From Armatimonadota bacterium (lineage in GTDB: Bacteria; Armatimonadota; Fimbriimonadia; Fimbriimonadales; Fimbriimonadaceae): a DNA stretch of 64,000 nucleotides. Numbering within the stretch: the stretch's first letter is position 1; each line of letters starts with the position of its first letter. Made by a program: the position numbers and the translations under genes. A model generated the notes under the pieces. That model ran no database searches and was not told the origin of the DNA. It saw nothing but the letters and a program-made list of their open reading frames with translations. Below, piece after piece: positions 33,739 through 42,220 of the stretch. Location: the NCBI GenBank assembly GCA_017303935.1, contig JAFLBD010000002.1, positions 620,001 to 684,000 of the forward strand, written 5' to 3'.

Positions 33739-34947
33739 TCAGCTTTTGACGATCTCGATTACCTGAATATCAAACACGTTCGCGTTGTTGCGGATTGAGT
33801 GGATGATGCTTGGCGACGGTGATTTAGTAACCGCGATTTGTGCGATCGCCGCGTGGCTAGGACCGAGCACGATGTTCTCCATTTCCTGCACATTGACTCC
33901 GTCGGATTTCAGCGCGACCAAAATATCGGCGAGCACTCCGACTCGGTCCGCATGCCGGATCACCAGGAGATGAGTTGCCGCATCGCCGGACGGAATATTG
34001 ACCACATTTGGCGGATGTCCAGTCGTTCGGTAATCGCGAACAATTCGAACCACTTCGAGCGCGACTGCGTTTTGAGCCTCATCTGTACTGGCGCCGATGT
34101 GATGGGTGCAGTACGCGCCTTGGAGATCGCGCATTGAACCTTCATAGGTTCCCTCTCCACCGGATGGTTCGCCTTCAAAAACGTCTAGACCAGCGCGCAC
34201 TTTGCCGGACTTTACGGCCTCTTCCAGTGCGGCTTGATCCACGACTTCGGCGCGGCTTGTGTTGATGAAAATCGTGCCAGGCTTCAATCGGTCAAAAAAG
34301 GCCTTGTTGAGCATGCCCTTGGTCTGTGGAGTGAGCGCAACGTGTACGGAGATCACGTCCGCAACTTCGGCGACTTCGTTGAGTGATTCACTTCGACCGA
34401 TGCCGAGTGCGGCGGCCACATCTGCGGTCATCCATCGGCTAAACGAGACGACATTCATGCCGAATGCCTTTGCAACAGGAACCATGGCCTGGCCGATCAT
34501 CCCCATACCGACCAAGCCGAGAGTTCGGCCATACAGACCTCGACTCTTGCTAAATTTCTTTTTGTTCCAAACGCCGTTTCGGAGTTCAATCACGTTGTCG
34601 GCGATCTGTCGGTCACAGTTTAGGATGAGTCCAAATGCGAGTTCGGCGACTGCGTGGCTGTTTTTGCCCGGACAGTTGGCGACGTAAACGCCATTGTTGC
34701 TTGCGGCTTGGACGTCGATCGTGTTGTATCCGGCACCCGCGCGGATGATGAGCCCGAGGCTGGAATCGTTGATCGCTTCGGCTGGGACCTTGGTGGAGCG
34801 GACCACAAGTACGGATGGCGCGTGCTCTTTGATCGCCTCGACCAGAGACGCATCCTTGAGGTCTGGGTTGTATTCGACCTCGACTCCGAGGTCACGTAGC
34901 CCGGCTAGACCAATATCTTCGAACTTATCGGCAACTAAAACCTTCAT
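33739..34947 (-). CDS. serA: D-3-phosphoglycerate dehydrogenase
   Basis: A 402-residue D-isomer 2-hydroxyacid dehydrogenase with a C-terminal ACT domain, the form that starts serine synthesis by oxidising 3-phosphoglycerate. NAD site GLVGMGMIGQAMVPVAKAFG, catalytic Arg in INTSRAEVVDQAALEEA, Glu in DVFEGEPSGG and His in YCTHHIGASTDEAQN are visible. The ACT domain (about 330-402) probably senses serine. Start at ATG 34947 (MKVLVADKFEDIGL); an upstream in-frame ATG at 35004 would add 19 unlike residues. A glyoxylate or other hydroxyacid reductase is less likely given the ACT domain. Confidence 0.88.
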   Translation of the reverse strand: MKVLVADKFEDIGLAGLRDLGVEVEYNPDLKDASLVEAIKEHAPSVLVVRSTKVPAEAINDSSLGLIIRAGAGYNTIDVQAASNNGVYVANCPGKNSHAVAELAFGLILNCDRQIADNVIELRNGVWNKKKFSKSRGLYGRTLGLVGMGMIGQAMVPVAKAFGMNVVSFSRWMTADVAAALGIGRSESLNEVAEVADVISVHVALTPQTKGMLNKAFFDRLKPGTIFINTSRAEVVDQAALEEAVKSGKVRAGLDVFEGEPSGGEGTYEGSMRDLQGAYCTHHIGASTDEAQNAVALEVVRIVRDYRTTGHPPNVVNIPSGDAATHLLVIRHADRVGVLADILVALKSDGVNVQEMENIVLGPSHAAIAQIAVTKSPSPSIIHSIRNNANVFDIQVIEIVKS

Positions 34948-35101
34948 TAGGATTGAGTTTACTCCGGTAAATCGTGCAGGGTTTTTGCAAGATTTACCGA
35001 CCATTACAGTAGATTCGCGTAGTCCCCGTAATTCGTATAGTATTATGAGGATGAATCTGGGGTCGCTGAGCGGCTCCTGTTAGGCATTATCTGAGGAGAA
35101 T

Positions 35102-37699
35102 ATGAAGCGGAGTAGTCAACTCTTTCACGTGCTTGGGCGTGCGCTGGCTCTGGGTGCAATCGCACTCGGCGTAGCGACTGCGAACGCGCAAACACCGGCG
35201 CAAGTTTCTGCATACGCTGCCAACCTGAAGGCAGTCGCGGAAGCACAGCGTCAACAAGCATTATTTTGGGCGGCGGCCAATAACTGGCCAGTCGATGTGA
35301 CCCTACCAAACGGCGTTCACGGTTCGATTCGAAGAGTCGAGGGTGGACGCCCAATTTATATGTACACCATGGACCGAGACCAAGCCAAAACGATCAGTGC
35401 GGCTTCGGTTTGGCCAGGTGGCGGCCTGGGCTTATCGCTCACCGGTGCCGGCATTACGCTCGGTGTTTGGGACGGCGGCGTTGCTGACTCGATCCCTGAG
35501 TTTGGTTCACGATTGACCGTCAAAGACGGCGGGCCAGTTGGTGGTCACCCTACCAATACGGCTAGCATTGCAGCTTGCACAGGCTTGCTTGCTGATGCTC
35601 GTGGTATGGCTTACACCGCCAACATTTGGGCATACGATTGGAACAACGACTTGGCCGAAATGACCACTGGCGCCTCTCAAGGCGTCCGAGTTTCGAACCA
35701 CTCGTACGGAACCAACGTGGGCTGGATTTTCGGTGCACGCGGCGATGGCAAGTGGGTTTGGTTCGGCGATCCTGCGATCAGCACAACCACCGAATCGAGC
35801 CTCGGCTACTACAACAACGAAGCACGTGCCTGGGACGACATGTTGTACAACAGCCCCAACTTCATGGCTTGCGCTTCGGCAGGTAACTCCCGAAACGAAG
35901 GTCCTGATACTCAGCCAATCGATCACTGGGTGTTCGAGAACGGAGCATGGGCGAGCAGCCAAGTCGTTCGAGACCTCGACGGCGTTGGTCCTGGCTACGA
36001 TAGCTTGAACCTTGAAAAGTCGGCGAAGAACCTCGTCGTTGTGGGTGCTACTCGCAAAAATCCGGCAGGCTACACTGGCCCATCCAGCGTCGTGATGTCG
36101 AGCTTTAGCTGCTGGGGTCCAACCGACGACGGCCGAATTAAGCCAGACGTCGTTGCACCAGGTGTGAACATCGTTGTTGCAGAACCAGGCGGAGGATATT
36201 CGGCTGGCGACGGAACTTCGTTCTCGTCCCCTGCAGTCTGCGGTGCCACCGCGCAACTTCTTGGACACTTTGCCACCACGTTGAACCGCACACCTCGCGG
36301 CGCAACGATGCGCGGCCTGCTGATTCACACTGCTGATGAAGCTGGTGCAAATCCCGGTCCAGACTACGCATTTGGATGGGGACAGATCAATGTCGCCACT
36401 GCTGCTGACGTCATTTCGAAGGCTGCCTTCAATCCGAACGTGATTGCAGAGCGCCGATTGAACTCGGGCGGTACGATCAATATCCCAATTCAGATTGGTG
36501 CAGGATCGGCCCTCAAGGTGACGATCTGCTGGACTGATCCAGCCGGAAACGTTGTTGCAGAAACTCTGAACGACCGAACTCCTAAGCTGGTGAACGACCT
36601 TGATCTTCGCGTGATCAACACCGACACCAACACCACTTATCTCCCATGGAAGCTTGACCCGAACAACCCGGCGAACGCTGCTACCCGTGGCGATAACATC
36701 GTGGACAACGTTGAGCAAGTTCTGGTCAACAACCCAACTTCGGGCAACTATAACATTCGCGTTTCTCACAAGGGAACTGGTCTTCGACCTTCGGGTTCGC
36801 AAGATGTGACGGTCATTATCTCCGCGCCAATCGCTGGCGATCTGGAGCGAGTGACTGTTGATCCAGGTTCGGTGATCGGTGGCGTCGAACAAGCAATCGG
36901 AACCGTTTACATGTTCACCTCGCGATCCACTCCGACGACCGTTACGTTGTTCACCAACAACACGGCTGCTGTGAGCGTCCCGCGAACCGTCGTGATTCCT
37001 GCGAATCAGACTCAAGCCTCCTTCACAATCGGCACTCGATCGGTACAAAATGCCGTGACAGCCTCGATCGTGGCAGGCAACAACTCTGGTTCGGTCAGCT
37101 CTGAACTCACAGTGACTCCGGTCAATATGTCCGGCGCGCTGGTGCTCAGCACAAATGAAATCATCGGTGGGCTTGGGCTTACTGGAACCGTGAATCTCTC
37201 GTCTCCTGCACCTGCTGGCGGCGCGACGATCTACCTTTCCAGTTCGCGACCAACTATCGCAAAGCCAACTCGAAACTGGGTTCTGATCCCAGCTGGTCAG
37301 ACCTCTATCACGTTCAACATCACGACAAAATCGTTGGTTGAACCGGTAGACCTCGACATCACTGCACGACGCGGATCGGTTTCGACATCGGCCCCGCTTC
37401 GAGTGGTTCGCGCCAACCTGATGAGCGTGACTACCTCGGCCGCCGTGATCACTGGTGGAACCTCCTTGACCGGAACGGTCACTCTGGACGGACCTGCTCC
37501 ATCGGGTGGTGCGACTGTTCTGCTGTCGAGCAGCAACACCGCAGTGGCACGAGTGGCAGCTCGAGTGGTGATTCCTTCGGGACGAACCTCTGCCAACTTC
37601 ACGATTAGCACGACTCGACCAGGTGTTGCCACACCTGCGACGATCTCGGCGACTCGGTTTGGCGTAACCCAAACCCGAACGATCACGGTTAATCCGTAA
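35102..37699 (+). CDS. secreted subtilisin-like protease with three C-terminal repeat domains
   Basis: An 865-residue exported S8 serine protease. A signal peptide (residues 1-30, ends GVATANAQ) precedes a pro-region and the catalytic domain with D124 (TLGVWDGGVADS), H149 (GGHPTNTAS) and S373 (DGTSFSSPAVCG). A P-domain-like beta region (VTICWTDPAGN..., then VNDLDLRVI) covers about 460-580. The last 285 residues are three divergent copies of a ~92-residue beta-sandwich, each with an INITIAL pattern of I-x-G-G followed by GTV and a VxIPxxxTxxxF strand. The protein probably digests extracellular protein or cell-surface material. It ends at a strong terminator and stands alone. Confidence 0.92.
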   Translation: MKRSSQLFHVLGRALALGAIALGVATANAQTPAQVSAYAANLKAVAEAQRQQALFWAAANNWPVDVTLPNGVHGSIRRVEGGRPIYMYTMDRDQAKTISAASVWPGGGLGLSLTGAGITLGVWDGGVADSIPEFGSRLTVKDGGPVGGHPTNTASIAACTGLLADARGMAYTANIWAYDWNNDLAEMTTGASQGVRVSNHSYGTNVGWIFGARGDGKWVWFGDPAISTTTESSLGYYNNEARAWDDMLYNSPNFMACASAGNSRNEGPDTQPIDHWVFENGAWASSQVVRDLDGVGPGYDSLNLEKSAKNLVVVGATRKNPAGYTGPSSVVMSSFSCWGPTDDGRIKPDVVAPGVNIVVAEPGGGYSAGDGTSFSSPAVCGATAQLLGHFATTLNRTPRGATMRGLLIHTADEAGANPGPDYAFGWGQINVATAADVISKAAFNPNVIAERRLNSGGTINIPIQIGAGSALKVTICWTDPAGNVVAETLNDRTPKLVNDLDLRVINTDTNTTYLPWKLDPNNPANAATRGDNIVDNVEQVLVNNPTSGNYNIRVSHKGTGLRPSGSQDVTVIISAPIAGDLERVTVDPGSVIGGVEQAIGTVYMFTSRSTPTTVTLFTNNTAAVSVPRTVVIPANQTQASFTIGTRSVQNAVTASIVAGNNSGSVSSELTVTPVNMSGALVLSTNEIIGGLGLTGTVNLSSPAPAGGATIYLSSSRPTIAKPTRNWVLIPAGQTSITFNITTKSLVEPVDLDITARRGSVSTSAPLRVVRANLMSVTTSAAVITGGTSLTGTVTLDGPAPSGGATVLLSSSNTAVARVAARVVIPSGRTSANFTISTTRPGVATPATISATRFGVTQTRTITVNP

Positions 37700-37720
37700 C
37701 TCGTTTCAGGAGAAAATCGA

Positions 37721-37755
37721 GAACCCTTAGCCGCTTTGGCTAAGGGTTCTTTTTT
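37721..37755 (+). terminator. intrinsic terminator of the subtilase gene
   Basis: GAACCCTTAGCC (37721-37732) pairs perfectly with GGCTAAGGGTTC (37738-37749) around GCTTT, followed by TTTTTTC. Confidence 0.95.
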
Positions 37756-37785
37756 CTTGATTCTCTGCCGACAATTCAACATAAG

Positions 37786-38337
37786 ATGACGATTTATCGC
37801 AGGATGGGCGAATGGATGGTGGAGAACGGCTATCTCACCGATGACCAGCTGACGCAAGTATTGCAATATCAACGGTCGGTCGCGTGCCGATTTGGCGAGG
37901 CCGTGATCGCAAAAGGGTACGCCGACGAACTCGCAGTGCTTGACTGCTTGGCTCAGCAATTCATGCTGAACACAACCGACGTCGAGGGGATTCATCCTGA
38001 CCCTGCTGCCCTCAAGGTCATCCCATATTCTCTCGCAATCACCCGCCAGATTCTCCCGGTCGAAGTTGACGTCGATACGCTGACCTGTGTGATCTCAGAC
38101 CCGCTGGATGTCGTGACTACGGACGAAGTTCAGCTGATCGCGAATCGGAGATTGCGACTCGTTCTGGCTCAACCCACTGCTTTGCGGCATGCGATTCAGC
38201 GCAGCTATGGATTTTCAGTGGCAAAGCCAAAGGTGAGCGCACCCACGAAGCTCAAAGTTAAAAAGCTCGATGCGCAGCAGGATCGGAAAGCACTCATTCG
38301 GGCGATCAGCCAAGGAGGCACGGATCAATGCGCGTAA
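37786..38337 (+). CDS. stand-alone MshEN (GspE/PilB N-terminal) domain protein
   Basis: A 183-residue protein consisting of the N-terminal domain of type II secretion / type IV pilus ATPases: GEWMVENGYLTDDQLTQVLQ, RFGEAVIAKGYADELAVLDC, LKVIPYSLAITRQILPVEVD and LTCVISDPLDVVTTDEV. The MshEN form binds cyclic di-GMP in some proteins. The ATPase domain of GspE is entirely missing. A basic C-terminal tail (PTKLKVKKLDAQQDRKALIR) follows. It overlaps the MinD/FlhG-like gene by ten bases, so the two probably work together, perhaps as a c-di-GMP-responsive regulator or localiser. Confidence 0.85.
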   Translation: MTIYRRMGEWMVENGYLTDDQLTQVLQYQRSVACRFGEAVIAKGYADELAVLDCLAQQFMLNTTDVEGIHPDPAALKVIPYSLAITRQILPVEVDVDTLTCVISDPLDVVTTDEVQLIANRRLRLVLAQPTALRHAIQRSYGFSVAKPKVSAPTKLKVKKLDAQQDRKALIRAISQGGTDQCA

Positions 38338-39080
38338 TTGCAGTTTCTGGAGGAAAAGGCGGTGTTGGCAAGACACTCGTCGCGATCAACTTGGCAGTTG
38401 CTCTCTCCAAGCGAAAGCACAAAACGATCTTGTTCGATGCGGACCTTCAATTGGCAAACTTGGACATTGCGCTGAATCTGGAGCCTGAATTCAACCTTCA
38501 GCACGTAGTTTTTGGTGAGCGGTCCTTGGCCGAAATCTTGACTCCGGGGCCCGCGGGAATCCGTGTGGTTACGGGTGGGTCGGCTGTGAATGGCCTGATG
38601 AATGCGGGTCCAAAACGAATGGCGACTTTCATCGGCCAGTTCGAGGAGTTGGAAGCGGAATGCGACTACTTGATTTTCGATACGGGCGCCGGCCTGGATC
38701 AAAAGGTCATGACTTTCCTGAACCTTGCCCAAGAAACAATTTTGGTGACGACGCCGGATCCAACCAGCGTCACCGATGCTTACGCAACCGCCAAAGTATT
38801 GTGGAAGAAGAAACCGGACGCACATGTTTCGATCCTCGTGAATCAGGTGCAGAGCGCGGATGAAGCCCAAAAGGTTCACCGCACGCTTGGATTGATTTGC
38901 CAGCAGTATCTGCAGAAGAAACCAGGATTCCTTGGCGGAATTCGCGCAGATCTCAAAGCGATGGAATCGATCCGAAAGCGGACTCCGGTGGTCCTCGGCG
39001 ATCCAAATTGCGCGGCAAGTGAAGACTTCGACGCTCTTGCAGTACTGCTAGCCAGCACCGCGAGAACGGTCGCTGCGTAA
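38328..39080 (+). CDS. MinD/ParA family ATPase, FlhG-like
   Basis: A 250-residue deviant-Walker ATPase. The motif GGKGGVGKTLVAINLAVAL has the signature lysine, ILFDADLQLANLDIALNLEP carries the switch Asp and CDYLIFDTGAGLDQKVMTF is Walker B. The lengths and the LNLEPEFNLQHVVFGERSL segment fit the FlhG/YlxH group, which sets the number and place of flagella or pili, rather than chromosome-partition ParA. A C-terminal amphipathic MinD membrane helix is not evident. It is coupled to the MshEN protein upstream; no flagellar genes are near, so a pilus or secretion role is more likely. Confidence 0.88.
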   Translation: MRVIAVSGGKGGVGKTLVAINLAVALSKRKHKTILFDADLQLANLDIALNLEPEFNLQHVVFGERSLAEILTPGPAGIRVVTGGSAVNGLMNAGPKRMATFIGQFEELEAECDYLIFDTGAGLDQKVMTFLNLAQETILVTTPDPTSVTDAYATAKVLWKKKPDAHVSILVNQVQSADEAQKVHRTLGLICQQYLQKKPGFLGGIRADLKAMESIRKRTPVVLGDPNCAASEDFDALAVLLASTARTVAA

Positions 39081-39275
39081 TACGTCTAGTTCAGCAACCA
39101 ATTCCCATCTGGCTCGGTCTGATAGATCGAGCCACGATGCTATTTGCCGCCCGGTTCTTAGGCATCCAGAACAGCGGAAGGTTTCGTCTACTCCGCATCG
39201 CTTCACGCAAGGTGATGGACATGGCAAAACTTGTTGCACCAAGGTCTCATCGGGGCGGGGCAGTCGAATCCTCAA
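39048..39275 (-). CDS. DUF1289 family cysteine-rich small protein
   Basis: A protein of up to 75 residues with the DUF1289 pattern: PCPSPCVKRCGVDETFRCSGCLRTGRQIASW. The four to five cysteines probably bind a metal or an Fe-S cluster; the function is unknown. The start is unclear (TTG at 39275 or GTG within the next 15 codons), and the end overlaps the convergent FlhG-like gene by 33 bases. Confidence 0.7.
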   Translation of the reverse strand: MRIRLPRPDETLVQQVLPCPSPCVKRCGVDETFRCSGCLRTGRQIASWLDLSDRARWELVAELDVLRSDRSRGAG

Positions 39276-39277
39276 AG

Positions 39278-39805
39278 TTAGAAACTACAGCCGGATTGAA
39301 GGCTCGAAGGATATTTGGAGAGGTCCAAGTTGAGTTTGGGACCGCCCGAAGCCACAACATCCGCAAGAACCTGCGCTAGAACTTGCTTGCTATAGCCCTC
39401 GTAAGTCGCGACGATCTTCTTGCCATCAGAGGAGACAAGCCCCATGTCGAGACTGTGCTTTGCCCCTGCCAGCTTGATCAGAACTCGGTTTGGGTCGGAG
39501 ACAAGCGGCAAACTAGACTTGATTTCCTTAGCATAGGGTTTGGCTTCACTTTGAGTGATATTGGTCACCAGCACCAGATTCATTTTGCCGGCGACTTGCT
39601 TGCTGAGCCGAGTGAAGTCGGGCATGCTCTTGGGATTGTGGGGGCAGCCAGCCTTGAGAAAGACGAGAAGGGTCGGTTTGCCTTTGAGGTCAGCTTGAGT
39701 AAATGACTTTCCGCTTGTACTCGCCAACTTAAAGGTTGGTACGTTTTGGGCGAAAGCTGCACAAGCGAGAACGGCGATGACGGCGAAGGTGAATCTAGAT
39801 TTCAT
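39278..39805 (-). CDS. secreted redoxin-like protein with a single active-site cysteine
   Basis: A 175-residue exported thioredoxin-fold protein of the TlpA/AhpC-TSA kind. The signal peptide (FAVIAVLACAAFAQ) is followed by VPTFKLASTSGKSFTQADLKGKPTLLVFLKAGCPHNPKS. The active site is C54-P-H-N, so the second cysteine of CxxC is missing. The extreme C-terminus is SLQSGCSF with one more cysteine. The product starts inside the stop of the next redoxin gene (ATGA at 39802-39805), so the pair is co-translated. It might act as a one-cysteine peroxidase-like or thiol carrier, possibly with the C-terminal Cys as partner. Confidence 0.78.
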   Translation of the reverse strand: MKSRFTFAVIAVLACAAFAQNVPTFKLASTSGKSFTQADLKGKPTLLVFLKAGCPHNPKSMPDFTRLSKQVAGKMNLVLVTNITQSEAKPYAKEIKSSLPLVSDPNRVLIKLAGAKHSLDMGLVSSDGKKIVATYEGYSKQVLAQVLADVVASGGPKLNLDLSKYPSSLQSGCSF

Positions 39806-40518
39806 AGTTTGTCGGTAGTAGGGTCAGGAAAGACGCAGCCAGAAGTCATTTCATCCGGCGCGGCTTTAGATACAAATTTCTTTGGCTCGACTTTGAGCAG
39901 GTTCGCCACATCGTTGCTGAGCTCTTGGAGCATGCTCTTGCTATAGCCAGGATAAGCCTTGGCGATTGTGCCACCTTGAGCGATGAGCGTCGTGTATACA
40001 CCGCGTTCTGCGGAATAAGCCCGGATCGCCTTTTGCTCGAAGTCTTCCAAGACGATGAAACGTGGCTTCGTCACCCGTGCCCAGCGCTCTGCTTTAGCGC
40101 CCTTTGCATTGATGATTCCCACAGCATTGATTTGGCCCGGATACAGGTCGATCAACCGGTCGACAAAATACTTTGCGCCAAGGCAGCACGGGCATTCCCT
40201 TTCCACAAAGAAGATTAAGAGTGGTTTATCCTTTGTGAGTTCGGTGAGGCTGTACTCTTTTCCATCGGTACCCTTGAGATTAAATGCAGGAGCTTTCTTT
40301 TGCGAGAGATCGCTGGCCACTTTGCTCATCTCTGGTGTTACGGGATGGTCAACCTGGGGCCTCATCTGAAGCTGCTTCGCGCTATCAGAAGAGAATCCAG
40401 CGTAACTGGGGTCTAATTTCTTCTTGGCGTCGTGCGGGAGGGCCAGAAGGACAGCTGTTGCTGAAGCTGCGATCGCAAAGGCGATCCACAAACTGCGAAT
40501 TGGAAGCTGACTTTTCAT
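39802..40518 (-). CDS. membrane-anchored redoxin-like protein with CPCC motif
   Basis: A 238-residue thioredoxin-fold protein with an uncleaved N-terminal membrane segment (SLWIAFAIAASATAVLLAL). The redoxin part reads APAFNLKGTDGKEYSLTEL, then LLIFFVERECPCCLGAKYFV, with a C-P-C-C active site. It ends MTSGCVFPDP..., sharing the SGC-V/S-F motif with the protein encoded just downstream, so the two are paralogues. ATG at 40518 or a TTG four codons upstream could be the start. It probably works in the periplasm on thiol redox; the electron donor is not visible. Confidence 0.78.
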   Translation of the reverse strand: MKSQLPIRSLWIAFAIAASATAVLLALPHDAKKKLDPSYAGFSSDSAKQLQMRPQVDHPVTPEMSKVASDLSQKKAPAFNLKGTDGKEYSLTELTKDKPLLIFFVERECPCCLGAKYFVDRLIDLYPGQINAVGIINAKGAKAERWARVTKPRFIVLEDFEQKAIRAYSAERGVYTTLIAQGGTIAKAYPGYSKSMLQELSNDVANLLKVEPKKFVSKAAPDEMTSGCVFPDPTTDKL

Positions 40519-40604
40519 TCCTTCGGTCAATTGATCGGCACCGACAAAGTGAACTCGGCACCTAGATCAAGGTACCTGATAGAAAATTAAATGTTGTTCG
40601 ATAT

Positions 40605-40680
40605 TTGACTGGTCAAGTGTGGAATTGGTGTATTATCATTTGGCAACGCTAGGGTAGAGGGGACGGCAGCGCAATCTGCC
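40605..40680 (+). promoter_or_regulatory. candidate promoter and leader hairpin upstream of the glycosyltransferase
   Basis: TTGACT (40605-40610) is followed at rather long spacing by TGTATTAT (40629-40636). A GGCAG-CGCAAT-CTGCC hairpin occupies 40665-40680, just before the GTG start. Spacing is 18-20 bases, so the promoter call is weak; no known riboswitch is recognised. Confidence 0.35.
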
Positions 40681-40692
40681 AAATTTAGGTAA

Positions 40693-41607
40693 GTGATTTC
40701 AGGAATAGAATCCCAACAATCGACAGTCAAACCGGAGCATTCTCACGCTCGGCGAGTGTCTGTGATCATTCCTGCATTCAATGCCTCGCGTACCATCGCC
40801 CTTGCGTTGATGTCCATTGCCTCCCAAACGGTCGGCGCATACGAGATCATTGTTGTCGATGACGGCTCAACGGACAACACGGCGGAAATCTGTCGCCGAA
40901 AGAACGTAAAAGTAATCACGACCAAGAATCAAGGCCCAGGTGCGGCTCGAAATGTCGGTGTACGCGAAGCCACAGGGGACATCGTCATGTTCTTGGACGC
41001 TGACGATACATGGATGCCCACGAAGATCGAAAAGCACCTTGACGCGTGGAAGGGCAATCCATTCGTTCCGAGCTTTGTGTTTGATCAAGTTCAACGCGTG
41101 CGCAGTGATGGCAGAATCGCGGGCGTTGGCGGTGGCGATAAAGAAGGTCGTGTCGAATGGGAAGAGATGTTCGACCACAGAAATTGGACTTGCGGTTCCT
41201 CTTTATCCATGCGACGTGACGACTACCTCAAGATCGGCGGCACCAGCACGAATCTAGTCCTCGCAGAGGATGTCGAGATCATGATTCGGGCGGCTAAGGA
41301 GATCGGCCCTGCTTTCCGAATCGCGCAGGCGTTGACGGTTTACAATCAGAGCCCACATTCGCTCTCACGGAAGTACCATTCCCCGCATGAAGTTGTCCGG
41401 CAGTTCAAAGAACGATTGTCTTGGATGAATCCAGAGCAAGAAAAGAAGCTTTTGGCCACGTTTGCAATGACCAACGCACTTGCGAGCCCTCCCGGAAAGT
41501 ACTTTAGCTATGCTGTGCAAGCGGGATTTTTCATCGTAAAAGATCCGCGATTCCCAAAGTTTGCTTTGTTGAGGCTCGCGAATCTTCTCGGTATCCGCAA
41601 GCTCTAA
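40693..41607 (+). CDS. glycosyltransferase family 2
   Basis: A 304-residue GT-A fold glycosyltransferase. Signatures are [38 protein letters not shown] and GDIVMFLDADDTWMP with the metal-binding DAD. A second conserved acidic site is LAEDVEIMIR. It probably adds a sugar to a lipid-linked or surface glycan; donor and acceptor are unknown. GTG at 40693 after TTAGGT is the start. The last four bases overlap the convergent DUF899 gene stop. Confidence 0.88.
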   Translation: MISGIESQQSTVKPEHSHARRVSVIIPAFNASRTIALALMSIASQTVGAYEIIVVDDGSTDNTAEICRRKNVKVITTKNQGPGAARNVGVREATGDIVMFLDADDTWMPTKIEKHLDAWKGNPFVPSFVFDQVQRVRSDGRIAGVGGGDKEGRVEWEEMFDHRNWTCGSSLSMRRDDYLKIGGTSTNLVLAEDVEIMIRAAKEIGPAFRIAQALTVYNQSPHSLSRKYHSPHEVVRQFKERLSWMNPEQEKKLLATFAMTNALASPPGKYFSYAVQAGFFIVKDPRFPKFALLRLANLLGIRKL

Positions 41608-42176
41608 TAAGAGCGCTTTGGTTCCCAGTCGTTGACGCCCTTTGGCAAGTGGCGGAACATGTGCCACACCGCGCAGAAGTCATCTCCCGGCCCAAAGAAC
41701 GAGCTGGAATGCCTTGAAATCGTGCCGTCGGAATTCTTGCTCAGCGTCGTGAATCCTGGCCATGTGCCTTCACCCACAACAGGTTCGAACCCCAAGTCGT
41801 GCAAAACGGATGTTCCTAGCACGCTCACGCATTTGAACTTCCATCCTCTTGATTCAGCGTAAGCGGTCATCTCAGCGGCAGGCGTTGGCATTGTGACCAC
41901 GAAGGCGGCGCGATCTTCGAAATGGGGCGTGAAGCCATTCATTCCATCTGCCCAAAGCATGCAGTAGTGACACTTTGGCCCCATGTTGTGATAGAGAATC
42001 ATCTCGTCCTTATCTCCGAACAGATCGGAGAGCTTAACGGGATTCCCTGCGCCGTCGAGGAACTCATAATCAGTAACCGTCATCGGTGGTCGAGCCAAGG
42101 TGAGATCCAAAATTTCTTGACGTTTTGCTTCTATTTCCTGGACTAATTCCAGTATTCGTTCTTGGGAGTCGTTCAT
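41604..42176 (-). CDS. DUF899 thioredoxin-like protein
   Basis: A 190-residue protein of the DUF899 family, a thioredoxin-like fold. It has ILYHNMGPKCHYCMLWADGMNG with the C-x-x-C-like site CHYC, then AAFVVTMPTPAAEMTAYAESRGWKF and an aromatic end (DDFCAVWHMFRHLPKGVNDWEP). The function is unknown. The helical N-terminus is QERILELVQEIEAKRQEIL. It stands alone between divergent genes. Confidence 0.82.
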   Translation of the reverse strand: MNDSQERILELVQEIEAKRQEILDLTLARPPMTVTDYEFLDGAGNPVKLSDLFGDKDEMILYHNMGPKCHYCMLWADGMNGFTPHFEDRAAFVVTMPTPAAEMTAYAESRGWKFKCVSVLGTSVLHDLGFEPVVGEGTWPGFTTLSKNSDGTISRHSSSFFGPGDDFCAVWHMFRHLPKGVNDWEPKRSY

Positions 42177-42220
42177 GGCGGGAGGTTACCTGCTGTTCTC
42201 TGTCATGATCGAATTTAATC

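Noticed and set aside
35507-37672. A 721-codon open frame on the minus strand across the subtilase gene
   Set aside because: It mirrors the codon pattern of the real gene, starts without ribosome site and translates to Ser/Arg/His-rich noise.
40621-40692. Riboswitch in front of the glycosyltransferase
   Set aside because: Only one short hairpin; the conserved cores of known riboswitches such as c-di-GMP are absent.
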